Below are positions 26,826 through 35,948 of a DNA stretch of 64,000 nucleotides, one piece after another (the stretch's first letter is position 1; each line of letters starts with the position of its first letter). Position numbers and translations under genes: made by a program. Under the pieces are notes generated by a model. It made no database searches, was not told the origin of the DNA, and was given only the letters and a program-made list of their open reading frames with translations. This stretch comes from Paracoccaceae bacterium (GTDB lineage: Bacteria > Pseudomonadota > Alphaproteobacteria > Rhodobacterales > Rhodobacteraceae), in NCBI GenBank assembly GCA_021647745.1, contig JAKIUB010000011.1, forward strand, positions 11,710 to 75,709. The letters run 5' to 3'.

Positions 26826-28180
26826 TGTCGCGCGATCTTTCCTTATTACTGCCCGAGCTGATCCTGATGGTCACGGTGGCGCTGATGCTGATCGGTGAAA
26901 TGGTACGGCTGAAAAAGATGGTGCTGGCGATCGGGCTGGGCGGGCTGGGGCTGGCGACATGGCAATCGGCGCTGCTGCTCGGGGTTGATACCTCGGTTTT
27001 TGGCGGCACCTACCGCATTGGCTATCTGGCGGTGTGGTCCAAGCTGATCTTGCTGCCGGCGACCGCGCTATCGCTGCTTTTGGCACGGGCGGAGCTGGCG
27101 GGCAAGCTGCGCGAGGGCAGTATTTATAGCCTGATGATGCTGGTGACCATCGGCGCGCTGATGCTCTCGGGCAGTGGCGACCTTATGCTATTGGTGCTGG
27201 GGCTGGTGCTGACAGGGCTTGGCTCGTTTGCGCTGGTCGCTTACCCTGATGATGATGCAGCCACCGAAGCCTCGATGAAGTTTCTGGTCTTTGGCTCGGT
27301 GGCGGGGGCGGTGATGGTCTACGGGCTGACCTTCTGGTTTGCCGGAGTTGGCTCCACCTTGTTTACACCACTGGCGAGCATTGCCGATAAGCCGCTTCTG
27401 GCCGCCACCGGGCTGGTCGCACTGATTATCGGCATGGGCTACAAGGCGGCTTTGGTGCCGTTTCACTTTTGGGCGCCTGACGCATATGAGGGCGCGCCGA
27501 TCTCGGTGGCGGCCTATATGTCGGTGGTGACCAAAATCGCGGCGCTGTTTGCCTTTGCGCAGGTGCTGGGAGACCTGCCGATATCAACCGGCTGGCAATG
27601 GGCGATGGCTGTAGTGGCTGCCCTGACCATGACCTATGGCTATCTGGCTGCATTGGTGCAGAGCAACCTTGTGCGGCTGCTGGCCTATTCCTCGGTGGCG
27701 CAATCAGGGTATTTTGTGCTGGGGCTGCTGGCGGTGGGCGCGGGCACATTGGGGGTTGAATCGCTGGTGGTATTTGGCGCGGCTTACGCGGCAATGAATA
27801 TCGGGGCTTTCACCATCATCCTGTTGGCTGGGCGAGATCTGGAGGCTATTCGCGGTCTGGGCCGGCATACGCCACTGCTCGGAGTGGCGATGGTGGTGTT
27901 TTTGCTGTCGCTGGCCGGCATTCCGCCACTATTCGGCTTTTTTGGCAAGTTTCTGCTCTTTGCCGCTGCACTGGAGGCGGGGTTTTTATGGCTGGTGGTG
28001 ATCGCCATCCTCAATTCGGTGCTGGCGCTGGCGGTATATCTGAGAATTATCGTGGCGATGTATCAAAAAGGCGAAGGAAAAGCCCCCCGAAAAAACACCC
28101 TTGCCGCTACAATCGTATGGGGCAGCACGCTGTTGATATCCCTTGGCGCGGGGCTACTGACCCGCCTGTTTACGAGCTGA
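26825..28180 (+). CDS. NuoN-like ion-pumping subunit
   Basis: A 451-residue antiporter-like subunit homologous to NuoN. The Lys in GMGYKAALVPFHFWAPDAYEG, the VVTKIAALF Lys and FFGKFLLFAA are conserved. The helix that in NuoN usually reads GLELxSL, with a pump Glu, here reads LGLVLTGLGSFALVAY and has no acidic residue, so this module may pump differently or not at all. It is the last gene of the operon and its end overlaps a small minus-strand remnant by 11 bp. Confidence 0.88.
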   Translation: MSRDLSLLLPELILMVTVALMLIGEMVRLKKMVLAIGLGGLGLATWQSALLLGVDTSVFGGTYRIGYLAVWSKLILLPATALSLLLARAELAGKLREGSIYSLMMLVTIGALMLSGSGDLMLLVLGLVLTGLGSFALVAYPDDDAATEASMKFLVFGSVAGAVMVYGLTFWFAGVGSTLFTPLASIADKPLLAATGLVALIIGMGYKAALVPFHFWAPDAYEGAPISVAAYMSVVTKIAALFAFAQVLGDLPISTGWQWAMAVVAALTMTYGYLAALVQSNLVRLLAYSSVAQSGYFVLGLLAVGAGTLGVESLVVFGAAYAAMNIGAFTIILLAGRDLEAIRGLGRHTPLLGVAMVVFLLSLAGIPPLFGFFGKFLLFAAALEAGFLWLVVIAILNSVLALAVYLRIIVAMYQKGEGKAPRKNTLAATIVWGSTLLISLGAGLLTRLFTS

Positions 28181-28376
28181 AGCTGACCGTGATCGCCACT
28201 GCGCCTGTGCCCATCTGCACCACTCTCAGCAGGCGAGCGGCGGTTCTTTCTGCCAGCGCCAATCTTTTAGGAGAAGACTTTCCGCTTGAGGCAAGGGTGC
28301 CGATTGCCGCCAGATGGTCGGTTTCAAAAGCGTGGCTCATACCTACAAAAAACCCGGGAATCAAAAAGGCTTCCAT
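28170..28376 (-). pseudogene. Internally deleted remnant of a Ni/Co-type (NicO/UreH-like) membrane transporter
   Basis: A 68-codon open frame reading IPGFFVGMSHAFETDHLAAI at its N-terminus, the pattern of the first helix of NiCoT/UreH-like nickel-cobalt transporters (GxRHAxDADHxAA), then a basic SSPKRLAL loop. It passes directly into a short ERTAARLLRVVQMGTGAVAI segment that looks like the last helix of such a protein, so the middle, some 150 residues or more, seems deleted in frame. It starts 12 bp after the valS stop and could still be co-transcribed. Alternatively it is a small membrane protein in its own right. Family call is by pattern recognition only. Confidence 0.5.
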
Positions 28377-28388
28377 GCTTCCGTCATC

Positions 28389-31325
28389 CTATTCCAGCGC
28401 TTTCAACCGCTCCAGCGCTTCGCGGATCCTGACAGCTTCGCTTTCGGCGCGCACAAGGTTTTCGCGGTTTTCATTGACCACGGCCTCGGGTGCTTTGGCC
28501 AGAAACTTCTCGTTGGAGAGCTTCCCCTTCAGGCCGCCTGTTTCCTTTGCCAGTTTGTCCAACGCTTTGTGGAGGCGGGATTTTTCGGCGCTAATATCAA
28601 TAATATCCGCCAATGGCAGGCAAAAGGTGCCGCCCTCCACCGCCACGGTCACCGCCCCTTTGGGCGCCTCCGCCGCCAGCGAAACATCCGAGAGCCGCGC
28701 AAGCCGGCGGATCAGCATATCGTTGCCTTTGAGCGCGGCTTGGCCTGCCTCGTCAAGCTCCAGCTGCACTATCGGGATTTTGGCCCCCGCCGGCACCCGC
28801 ATTTCGGCGCGCACGCTTCGGATGCTGTCAATCAGCGCAATCACCCAGTTCATCTCGCGGTCGGCCGCCTCATCAATCAGAGCCTCATCGAGCGTGGGCC
28901 AATCCTGATGGATCAGCATGTTTTCGCGCTTGGTAATATCCCCCCAAAGCTGCTCGGTGATATAAGGCATGATCGGATGCAGCATGATCAGGCACTGGTC
29001 AATCGCCCAAGCCATGGTGGCGCGGGTCTCGGCTACAACCTCGGGGTTATCGGACTGCAACATAGGTTTGGCAAATTCCACATACCAGTCACAAACCTTG
29101 CCCCACACAAAGCCATAAAGCCCCATGGCCGCGTCAGAAAAGCGGTAGGCCTCCAGCGCTTTATCCGTGGCGTGCAGCGCCCGCACGGTCTCGCCGATAA
29201 TCCACTTGTTCACCGTTTGCGTGGCCGAGGCCGGGTCAAACCCGCCGGGTTTACACTCGTTCATCTCGGCAAAACGGGCGGCGTTCCAGAGCTTGGTGCC
29301 AAAGTTGCGATAGCCGATAAAGCGGGTTTTGCTCAGCTTCAGGTCTCGCCCCATGGCCGAAAGCGTAAAGCGCACCGCGTCAGCGCCGAATTCGTCGATC
29401 ATCTCCAGCGGGTCAATCACATTGCCGGTGGATTTGGACATTTTCTTGCCATGCTCATCGCGCACCAAGGCGTGCAGATAAACCGTGTGGAAGGGGATTT
29501 TGTCGGTGACCGCCTGCTGCATCATGATCATCCGCGCCACCCAGAAAAAGATAATGTCAAAGCCGGTGATCAAAACATCTGTGGGGAAGTATTTTTGCAT
29601 TTCCTCGGTGTCTTCGGGCCAGCCCAGCGTGCCGATGGGCCAGAGGCCGGAGGAGAACCATGTGTCGAGAACGTCGGGGTCCTGCCATACAGGTACACCA
29701 CCATTGGCTTCAAATTCTTGTTTCAATTCCGCGCTGCTTGAATAGCCGCCGTGAAAAAATTCAAAGGAGATTCCCTTTTCCGACAGGTACTCCGCTATCA
29801 GTTTGTGGGCTTCTTTTTCGGAAGCCGCACAAAATGTCATAGGGTTACTAAAATCAAGTGCCGCATCGTCAATTGAAGAAGATCCCTCCGAGAGACTAAT
29901 TGACGGCAGATACCAAACCGGAATCTGGTGTCCCCACCAGAGCTGCCGCGAAATGCACCACGGCTCGATGTTTTCCAGCCAGTGGTAATAGGTCTTCTTG
30001 CCGCTTTCGGGGATGATCTTGATCTCCCCGCTCCGCACAGCATCCAGCGCCGGTTGCACGATCTTGGCGGTATCTACATACCACTGGTTGGTCAGCATCG
30101 GCTCGATCACCACCTTTGAGCGGTCGCCAAAGGGCTGCATGATCTTTTTGTCTTCGACCTCAAGCATCAGGCCCTCGGCGTCTATATCTGCGATCACGGC
30201 CTTGCGACACACGTAGCGGTCCATGCCGCGGTAAGCATCGGGCACGAGGTTGAGCGCGTCGATCTCGCTGCTTTCAAACGCTGCCCCTTCGGAAATCGCC
30301 TTGGCGCGGGTGGCGGCGGCTACATAATCCGTGCCGTCATCACGCATCGCCGCTTTGGTGTCCATCAGGCGGTAAAGCGGGATGTTGTTGCGGGTGGCAA
30401 CCTCGTAGTCGTTTTGGTCATGCGCGCCGGTGATTTTTACGGCCCCCGAGCCGAAGTTCATATCGGGGTATTCATCGGTGATGATCGGGATCAGGCGGCG
30501 GTGCTCTTTTGGCCCCACGGGGATCTCGCAGAGCTTGCCGATGAGGGGCTTGTAGCGCGCATCATCAGGGTGCACGGCCACCGCGCCATCCCCCAGCATG
30601 GTTTCGGGGCGGGTGGTGGCGATGGCGATATAATCGCGGGTCTCGCGCAGGGTTTCCACGCCGTCCTCATCACGCTCGATATATTCATAGGTGGCCCCAT
30701 CGGCGAGGGGGTATTTGAAGTGCCACATCTGGCCGTCGACTTCGGTGTTTTCCACCTCTAGGTCGGAAATTGCGGTCTCAAAATTCGGGTCCCAATTCAC
30801 TAAGCGCGTGCCTTTATAGATCAGCCCCTTGTTATACATATCGACAAACACCTTGAGCACAGCGTCATGAAAGCCCTCGTCCATAGTAAAGCGATTGCGA
30901 GACCAATCACAGGAAGCCCCCAGCCGCTTGGTTTGCTCGATGATGGTATCGCCGGATTGCTTTTTCCACTCCCAAACTTTCTCCAGAAAAGCCTCGCGGC
31001 CCATCTCCTTGCGGGTGGGTTCGCCAGCCTCGGCGAGCTGGCGCTCCACTACCATTTGGGTGGCAATGCCCGCATGGTCTTGGCCCGGTTGCCACAGGGT
31101 ATCAAACCCCTGCATGCGCTTCCAGCGGATCAGGATATCTTGCAGCGTGTTGTTAAACGCGTGGCCCATATGCAGCACACCGGTCACATTGGGCGGGGGG
31201 ATCATGATGGTGAAGGTCTCGTCGCGACTGGCGTTGGCGCCGGCCTTGAAGGCCCCCTCGTCCATCCACTTCTGATAAATCAGCGCTTCATTTGAAGCAG
31301 CATCAAAGTTCTTTTCCATCGCCAT
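28389..31325 (-). CDS. valS: Valyl-tRNA synthetase
   Basis: Charges tRNA-Val. The 978-residue class I synthetase has the HIGH motif as PPPNVTGVLHMGHAF near the N-terminus, the KMSKS motif in GKKMSKSTGNVIDP, the editing domain between them (with an extra loop around residues 480-560 including LSEGSSS and FEFFHGGYSS), and a C-terminal coiled-coil arm. The ATG at 31325 follows AAGGTG and is preferred to one three codons upstream. Length is at the upper end for the family. Confidence 0.96.
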   Translation of the reverse strand: MAMEKNFDAASNEALIYQKWMDEGAFKAGANASRDETFTIMIPPPNVTGVLHMGHAFNNTLQDILIRWKRMQGFDTLWQPGQDHAGIATQMVVERQLAEAGEPTRKEMGREAFLEKVWEWKKQSGDTIIEQTKRLGASCDWSRNRFTMDEGFHDAVLKVFVDMYNKGLIYKGTRLVNWDPNFETAISDLEVENTEVDGQMWHFKYPLADGATYEYIERDEDGVETLRETRDYIAIATTRPETMLGDGAVAVHPDDARYKPLIGKLCEIPVGPKEHRRLIPIITDEYPDMNFGSGAVKITGAHDQNDYEVATRNNIPLYRLMDTKAAMRDDGTDYVAAATRAKAISEGAAFESSEIDALNLVPDAYRGMDRYVCRKAVIADIDAEGLMLEVEDKKIMQPFGDRSKVVIEPMLTNQWYVDTAKIVQPALDAVRSGEIKIIPESGKKTYYHWLENIEPWCISRQLWWGHQIPVWYLPSISLSEGSSSIDDAALDFSNPMTFCAASEKEAHKLIAEYLSEKGISFEFFHGGYSSSAELKQEFEANGGVPVWQDPDVLDTWFSSGLWPIGTLGWPEDTEEMQKYFPTDVLITGFDIIFFWVARMIMMQQAVTDKIPFHTVYLHALVRDEHGKKMSKSTGNVIDPLEMIDEFGADAVRFTLSAMGRDLKLSKTRFIGYRNFGTKLWNAARFAEMNECKPGGFDPASATQTVNKWIIGETVRALHATDKALEAYRFSDAAMGLYGFVWGKVCDWYVEFAKPMLQSDNPEVVAETRATMAWAIDQCLIMLHPIMPYITEQLWGDITKRENMLIHQDWPTLDEALIDEAADREMNWVIALIDSIRSVRAEMRVPAGAKIPIVQLELDEAGQAALKGNDMLIRRLARLSDVSLAAEAPKGAVTVAVEGGTFCLPLADIIDISAEKSRLHKALDKLAKETGGLKGKLSNEKFLAKAPEAVVNENRENLVRAESEAVRIREALERLKALE

Positions 31326-31436
31326 CCGGCACACCTTTGCATAAATCCCGTGTCATGCCGCTTTTAGCGCGGCGTGCAGGCAATGCAAAGACCTGAAAGG
31401 CACCCCCTTTGGGCATTTCACATTCAGCGTGCGGGG

Positions 31437-32024
31437 CTAAAAATCACCCTCGGCGGCGCGGCTCAATATCTGCAACATGGTTTCTTTTACATTCAATGCT
31501 TCTTCAAGCAATTCCGGTGGCAGGGTTTTTCCGCCATAAATCATCATGTCCATATCCAGCGTATATATCCAGAGCTGCCCCTCGGCATCCTCCACCACCG
31601 AAACCCGGCACGGCAAATAAGCGGCATAGGCAGGGTTAACCTCGACCATCTTGGCGGCGGTCAGCGGATTGCAATAAAGATATATTTTCAAGGTTCGCCA
31701 GCTCTCGCCAGTCATCGCCTCTACCTGCTCGCCCAGCGGCAATTGTCCAACATTTCGTATATTGCGCTCGTCAGCGATATTAAGAATGGACTGGTCAACC
31801 TCCTCGAAGGTCAAGCCCTCGGCAACCTTGGCGCGCCACACAGTCGCGGCCGCCGAATTGCCGGTTTCCACCAGCCGGTCGGCCATATTTTTGTAGGTTT
31901 CAAAGGCTTTCGGGTCAAACCCGTCAAAGGCGACCTTGTATTTCCATAGCCCCGGGCCAAACCACGCTATAGCCACCACAGCGGCAACCCCGATCAATGC
32001 CAGTAAATTCCGAATAAAGCCCAT
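31437..32024 (-). CDS. DUF302-domain protein with N-terminal anchor
   Basis: A 195-residue protein with one N-terminal transmembrane segment or signal (LLALIGVAAVVAIAWFGPGLW) followed by a soluble domain. The later part (YLYCNPLTAAKMVEVNPAYA, then LPCRVSVVEDAEGQLWIYT) fits DUF302, whose function is unclear. The ATG at 32024 was chosen because it gives the signal/anchor at the N-terminus; the frame is open 65 codons further. It lies upstream of valS on the same strand (about 110 bp gap) and is divergent from the DUF2235 gene. Confidence 0.75.
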   Translation of the reverse strand: MGFIRNLLALIGVAAVVAIAWFGPGLWKYKVAFDGFDPKAFETYKNMADRLVETGNSAAATVWRAKVAEGLTFEEVDQSILNIADERNIRNVGQLPLGEQVEAMTGESWRTLKIYLYCNPLTAAKMVEVNPAYAAYLPCRVSVVEDAEGQLWIYTLDMDMMIYGGKTLPPELLEEALNVKETMLQILSRAAEGDF

Positions 32025-32151
32025 CAATATATCCCCGTTATAAAAATACTGTTTTCTCAAAATACATAAATAAAAATCTTGTTCAAGCATACGATTGTGA
32101 ATAGCCCCCGCAGAAAAAAGCGCTATAAATGCAAAAAACCCCTGAGGCCAT

Positions 32152-33222
32152 ATGTCCCGCACCCATGTATTTATTATCGACGGCACGCTGAGCCGCATCA
32201 AAGACGGCGAAGAAACCAATGCCGGCCTGCTCTACAAGCTGCTGCGCGTCCAGCCCGATCTCAAGGTCGGCTATGACCGTGGCGTGCAGGGCCGTGGCTG
32301 GTTGAAGTGGCTAAATGTCTTGACCGGCAACGGCATAAACTGCTCGATTCGCGGCGGATACACCGCATTGGCCAAAGCTTACCAGCCTGGAGATAAAATA
32401 TTCCTTTTCGGCTTTTCCCGTGGCGCCTACGCGGTGCGCTCCATCGCGGGGATGATCGCCAAGGTCGGGCTGCTCACCCCGCAAAATGTCTCGAACAAGC
32501 GCATCCGCAACGCTTTCCACCTCTACGAAAACTGTGTAGATGGCAAAAGATCCGGCGAGTTTCGCAAAAAACTCTGCCACGAAACCATAGAGATAGAAAT
32601 GATCGGCGTCTGGGATACCGTAAAATCCCTCGGCCTGCCTTTTCCCGTCCTTTCCTATATTTCGCCAATGGCCACCGAGTTTCATGATCACAAGCTCTCG
32701 AAAATTATCAACAATGCCTTTCAGGCGCTGGCCGCTGACGAAAACCGCCATGCTTTCGAACCGATACAGTGGAAATACCGGCCCGACTGGCACGGTCGCC
32801 TCGAGCAGGCGTGGTTTGCCGGTGCCCATAGCGATATCGGCGGGCATGTATTAGCGCTACCCGAGGCGAGGGCGCTCTCCAATATTTCGCTGCACTGGAT
32901 GCTGGATCGCGCTGCCATGTGTGGCCTGTTGCTACCCCGCAACTGGGCCGCACGCTTCCCCACAGACCCGCTAGCAGAGATGCAAGGCCCCTATGCCGGC
33001 ATCAGCAAATATTTTCTAATCCGGGGAGCCCGCAAATTTGGAGGGGAACAATACAAGGTTGCACAGTATGAGGCCGCACAATACGGGGGGAAACAGGCCA
33101 ATTATTTACACGAAAGCCTGATCACACGCATGAATAGCCTGCCCACCTACAAGCCACGCCTCGCCGGCTATCCCGCTATCCGCCAAACGCCGCCATCTCT
33201 TCGCGAAGCACCTTCCGGATAA
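32152..33222 (+). CDS. DUF2235 alpha/beta-hydrolase-like protein
   Basis: A 356-residue protein of the DUF2235 family (T6SS phospholipase Tle1-like and related uncharacterised hydrolases). The nucleophile elbow is FGFSRGAYAVRSIAG near residue 88, with a Ser-centred GxSxG. GVWDTVKSLGLP and GAHSDIGG follow, giving the Asp residues typical of the fold. No type VI secretion genes are nearby, so it is probably a housekeeping or accessory hydrolase. Its 3' end overlaps the next minus-strand gene by 47 bp. Confidence 0.85.
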   Translation: MSRTHVFIIDGTLSRIKDGEETNAGLLYKLLRVQPDLKVGYDRGVQGRGWLKWLNVLTGNGINCSIRGGYTALAKAYQPGDKIFLFGFSRGAYAVRSIAGMIAKVGLLTPQNVSNKRIRNAFHLYENCVDGKRSGEFRKKLCHETIEIEMIGVWDTVKSLGLPFPVLSYISPMATEFHDHKLSKIINNAFQALAADENRHAFEPIQWKYRPDWHGRLEQAWFAGAHSDIGGHVLALPEARALSNISLHWMLDRAAMCGLLLPRNWAARFPTDPLAEMQGPYAGISKYFLIRGARKFGGEQYKVAQYEAAQYGGKQANYLHESLITRMNSLPTYKPRLAGYPAIRQTPPSLREAPSG

Positions 33223-33517
33223 GCGCTTCAAGCGCTTCCGGCTCGGAAACCCCGAGCGCCTCTTGCAGCCGGATCCCGAAGGCGGCGGCCTCAAGCGCTT
33301 CATCCACAATCGGCGGAGAGATACGCGCGGGCTTTGTTTTCGGCAGGGCTTTGGCCTCTATATCCGGCGCGGCTTCCTCCAGCAAAAGATCAATCCGCGC
33401 CTCGGGGCGCAGAATTAGCAGCTCACGTTTGGCCAGCACCCGCTCTTCGTCATAGCGCGCGCGGGCCTCACGGCTGACCATCTGCCGAATCTCGGACATA
33501 ATGTCCTCCATCGGCAT
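33176..33517 (-). CDS. Small hypothetical protein with a PopZ/DUF2497-like N-terminus
   Basis: A 113-residue acidic protein. It begins MPMEDIMSEIRQMVS, which resembles the N-terminal helix of PopZ/DUF2497 polar organising proteins (MxEILxSIRxxI), and ends with a helix EALEALIRKVLREEMAAFG that recalls the C-terminal oligomerisation helix. The middle is Pro/Ala/Lys-rich. The resemblance is short and I treat it as a suggestion. The ATG at 33517 is preferred over a GTG 11 codons upstream because it gives this N-terminus. Confidence 0.6.
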   Translation of the reverse strand: MPMEDIMSEIRQMVSREARARYDEERVLAKRELLILRPEARIDLLLEEAAPDIEAKALPKTKPARISPPIVDEALEAAAFGIRLQEALGVSEPEALEALIRKVLREEMAAFGG

Positions 33518-33584
33518 ATTTTCTTGACTATATTGTGCGATTCCGGCCACTGGGTTTTCCTTGCTTGCCCGTGATTATAGCAGC

Positions 33585-35939
33585 TTATTCACCATATGGC
33601 ACCCAGATGTTTTTAACCTGTGTTGCATGGCGTAAATAGCGCCGACCCTGCGCCGAAGCAGGATTATACCAATCCGCCGCCGCGCTCCACATGATCTTCA
33701 GGTTCCCTGCCGAGGCCGCGTCCAGTTCGGCATTATCCGTGCCAAAATTCCATAGCGCATTTACATCATCATGCGCGGCCAAGGTCGGCGCCATGGCCGC
33801 ATGATCTCCGGTGAGCAGGTTCACCACCCCCGCCGGAATATCACTGGTTTCCAGCACTTGCATAAAATCTCCCGCCATGAGCGGCGCGCTTTGCGAAGCC
33901 AGCATTACCACCCGATTGCCCATCGCCAGCGCCGGTGCCAGCAGCGATACCATGGCCAGAAGCGGGGCCTCGTCAGGGCAGACAACCCCCATCACCCCGA
34001 GCGGCTCGTTCATCGCCAGCGTTACATGGCGGGTCAGGGTCGAATGCACCTTGCCGTCATATTTATCGGCATAACCGGCATAAAAAGCGATACGCCGAAT
34101 GGATAAATCCACCTCCTCAGCGCCCTTTCCGCCGGTCATCAAATCAAGCCGCGCGGCAAATTCATCCCGCCGCACCTCAAGGTTTTCCGCCAGATAATAC
34201 AGAATTTGCGCCCGCAGATGCGCGTTCGACGCGCTCCAGCCAGTCGCCTTCACCGCTGCCGCCACCGCATTTCTCACATCTTTCCGACTGCCAAGGCCCG
34301 CCTGCGAAATCGGCTCGCCCTTGGCATCATGTGCGGTATAGCTCGCCGCACCGTCAGGGCGCGCCTGTTTGCCGCCGATATAGAATTTCGCGGTGCGGTC
34401 CATTGCATCCGCGCCATTTGCCCTCGCTGGAAGTGGTGAAAAATCAACGGCTTGCGGCTTGGCAGGCTTCACTTTCGGCGCAGGGTCTGCCAGATATTCC
34501 AGCATGCCCTCCATGCCGCCCTCACGGCCAAAGCCGCTCTCGCCATAACCGCCAAAACCGGCGGCGGCATCAAACATATTGGTGCCGTTGATCCAGATAA
34601 TCCCGGCTTTTACCCGCGCCGCTGCATCCAGCGCCACGCTTAAGGTTTCAGACCAGATCGAGGCACTCAGCCCATAGCGGGTATTATTGGCCAGCGTAAT
34701 GGCCTCGGCATGAGTTCGAAAAGTTTGCACCGTCAGCACCGGACCAAAAATCTCCTGCTGCACCACGGTGGAGGCGCTGGTAACCTCGCTCAGAATACTT
34801 GGCGGGTAAAAACAGCCCTGATTGGGCAATTGGCAGGAGGATTGCCAAAGCTCGGCCCCCTCGGTCTGCCCTTGGGCCACCAGCGCCTGAATGGTTTCCA
34901 ACTGCGAGGCATCCACTATCGCGCCGATATCAACCGATTTATCCAGCGGATCTCCCACCACCAGTTTATCGGCGCGCGCCTTCAGCTTGGCGATAAACCG
35001 CTCCGCCACCGCCTCCTGCACCAAAAGCCTTGAGCCAGCACAGCAGACCTGCCCCTGATTAAACCAGATCGCATCCACCACGCCTTCAACCGCGCTATCA
35101 AGGTCCGCATCATCAAACACAATAAAGGGCGATTTGCCGCCCAGCTCCAGCGAGAGTTTCTTGCCGCTGCCCGCCGTTTGCCGCCGGATGATCTTGCCGA
35201 CCTCGGAAGACCCCGTAAAGGCCACCTTGTCCACATCCGGATGGCCAGATATCGCCGCGCCGGTTTCGCCCGCGCCAAACACGATGTTGACCACCCCCGC
35301 AGGCAGCCCCGCCTCCACACATATTTCAGCAAAAAGCGCCGCTGTGATCGGGGTAAATTCCGCCGGCTTCAGCACCACGGTATTGCCCGCCGCAAGGGCT
35401 GGCGCGATCTTCCATGAAAGCATAAGCAGCGGAAAATTCCACGGGATAATCTGGCCGCAAACGCCCAAAGGCGCATGGTTCGGCAGCTCCTCAGCCAGTA
35501 TCTCGGCCCAGCCCGCATGATGGTAAAAATGCCGGATCACCAAGGGGATATCCGCATCGCGGCTCTCCCTGATCGGCTTGCCGTTATCCATGCTTTCCAG
35601 CACCGCAAACAGGCGGGCGCGCTTTTGCAAGAGCCGCGCGATGGCATAAAGGTATTTCGCCCGCTGATGGCCGCTTAAGCCGGCCCATTTCGGCTGGGCC
35701 TTGCGCGCGGCTTTCACCGCCTCGTCCACCAGTTCCGCACTGGCCACGGGGGCTACACAAAGCGCTGCGCCATTGGCGGGGTTATTTATATTCAGGCCTT
35801 CGCTTTTATCACCCTTGAACCCGCCATTGATAAAATGCTCAAGGCGCGGATGCGCGGTCAGCCAAGCCTTGGCAGCGCTCGGGTCTTCGGGGGCTTTGCC
35901 GTAATCCATTATTTTCATGATATTTTCAATGTCGCTCAT
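33585..35939 (-). CDS. Two-domain aldehyde dehydrogenase (ALDH16-like)
   Basis: A 784-residue protein with two ALDH domains. The first (about residues 35-495) is complete: IIPWNFPLLM, KPAEFTP, FTGSSEVGK, LELGGKSPF with the catalytic Glu, and NQGQVCCAGSR with the catalytic Cys. The second (about 525-784) has the NAD-binding half but no equivalent Cys segment, so it is probably structural, as in ALDH16 proteins. It is 9 bp downstream of deoC on the same strand; DeoC releases acetaldehyde, which this enzyme could oxidise (inference). Confidence 0.88.
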   Translation of the reverse strand: MSDIENIMKIMDYGKAPEDPSAAKAWLTAHPRLEHFINGGFKGDKSEGLNINNPANGAALCVAPVASAELVDEAVKAARKAQPKWAGLSGHQRAKYLYAIARLLQKRARLFAVLESMDNGKPIRESRDADIPLVIRHFYHHAGWAEILAEELPNHAPLGVCGQIIPWNFPLLMLSWKIAPALAAGNTVVLKPAEFTPITAALFAEICVEAGLPAGVVNIVFGAGETGAAISGHPDVDKVAFTGSSEVGKIIRRQTAGSGKKLSLELGGKSPFIVFDDADLDSAVEGVVDAIWFNQGQVCCAGSRLLVQEAVAERFIAKLKARADKLVVGDPLDKSVDIGAIVDASQLETIQALVAQGQTEGAELWQSSCQLPNQGCFYPPSILSEVTSASTVVQQEIFGPVLTVQTFRTHAEAITLANNTRYGLSASIWSETLSVALDAAARVKAGIIWINGTNMFDAAAGFGGYGESGFGREGGMEGMLEYLADPAPKVKPAKPQAVDFSPLPARANGADAMDRTAKFYIGGKQARPDGAASYTAHDAKGEPISQAGLGSRKDVRNAVAAAVKATGWSASNAHLRAQILYYLAENLEVRRDEFAARLDLMTGGKGAEEVDLSIRRIAFYAGYADKYDGKVHSTLTRHVTLAMNEPLGVMGVVCPDEAPLLAMVSLLAPALAMGNRVVMLASQSAPLMAGDFMQVLETSDIPAGVVNLLTGDHAAMAPTLAAHDDVNALWNFGTDNAELDAASAGNLKIMWSAAADWYNPASAQGRRYLRHATQVKNIWVPYGE

Positions 35940-35948
35940 AATGTGGCC

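Noticed and set aside
19308..28180. Ordinary respiratory complex I, group 4 hydrogenase, Mrp antiporter or Dab inorganic carbon pump
   Set aside because: No NADH module, no NuoC or NuoI, no NiFe-type CxxC ligands in the NuoD-like part and no N2 ligands in the NuoB-like part; presence of A, H and J homologues argues against Mrp; no DabA gene is present.
28314..29741. 475-codon open frame antisense to valS
   Set aside because: It mirrors the intact valyl-tRNA synthetase frame, has no family resemblance and low-complexity composition typical of GC-rich antisense frames.
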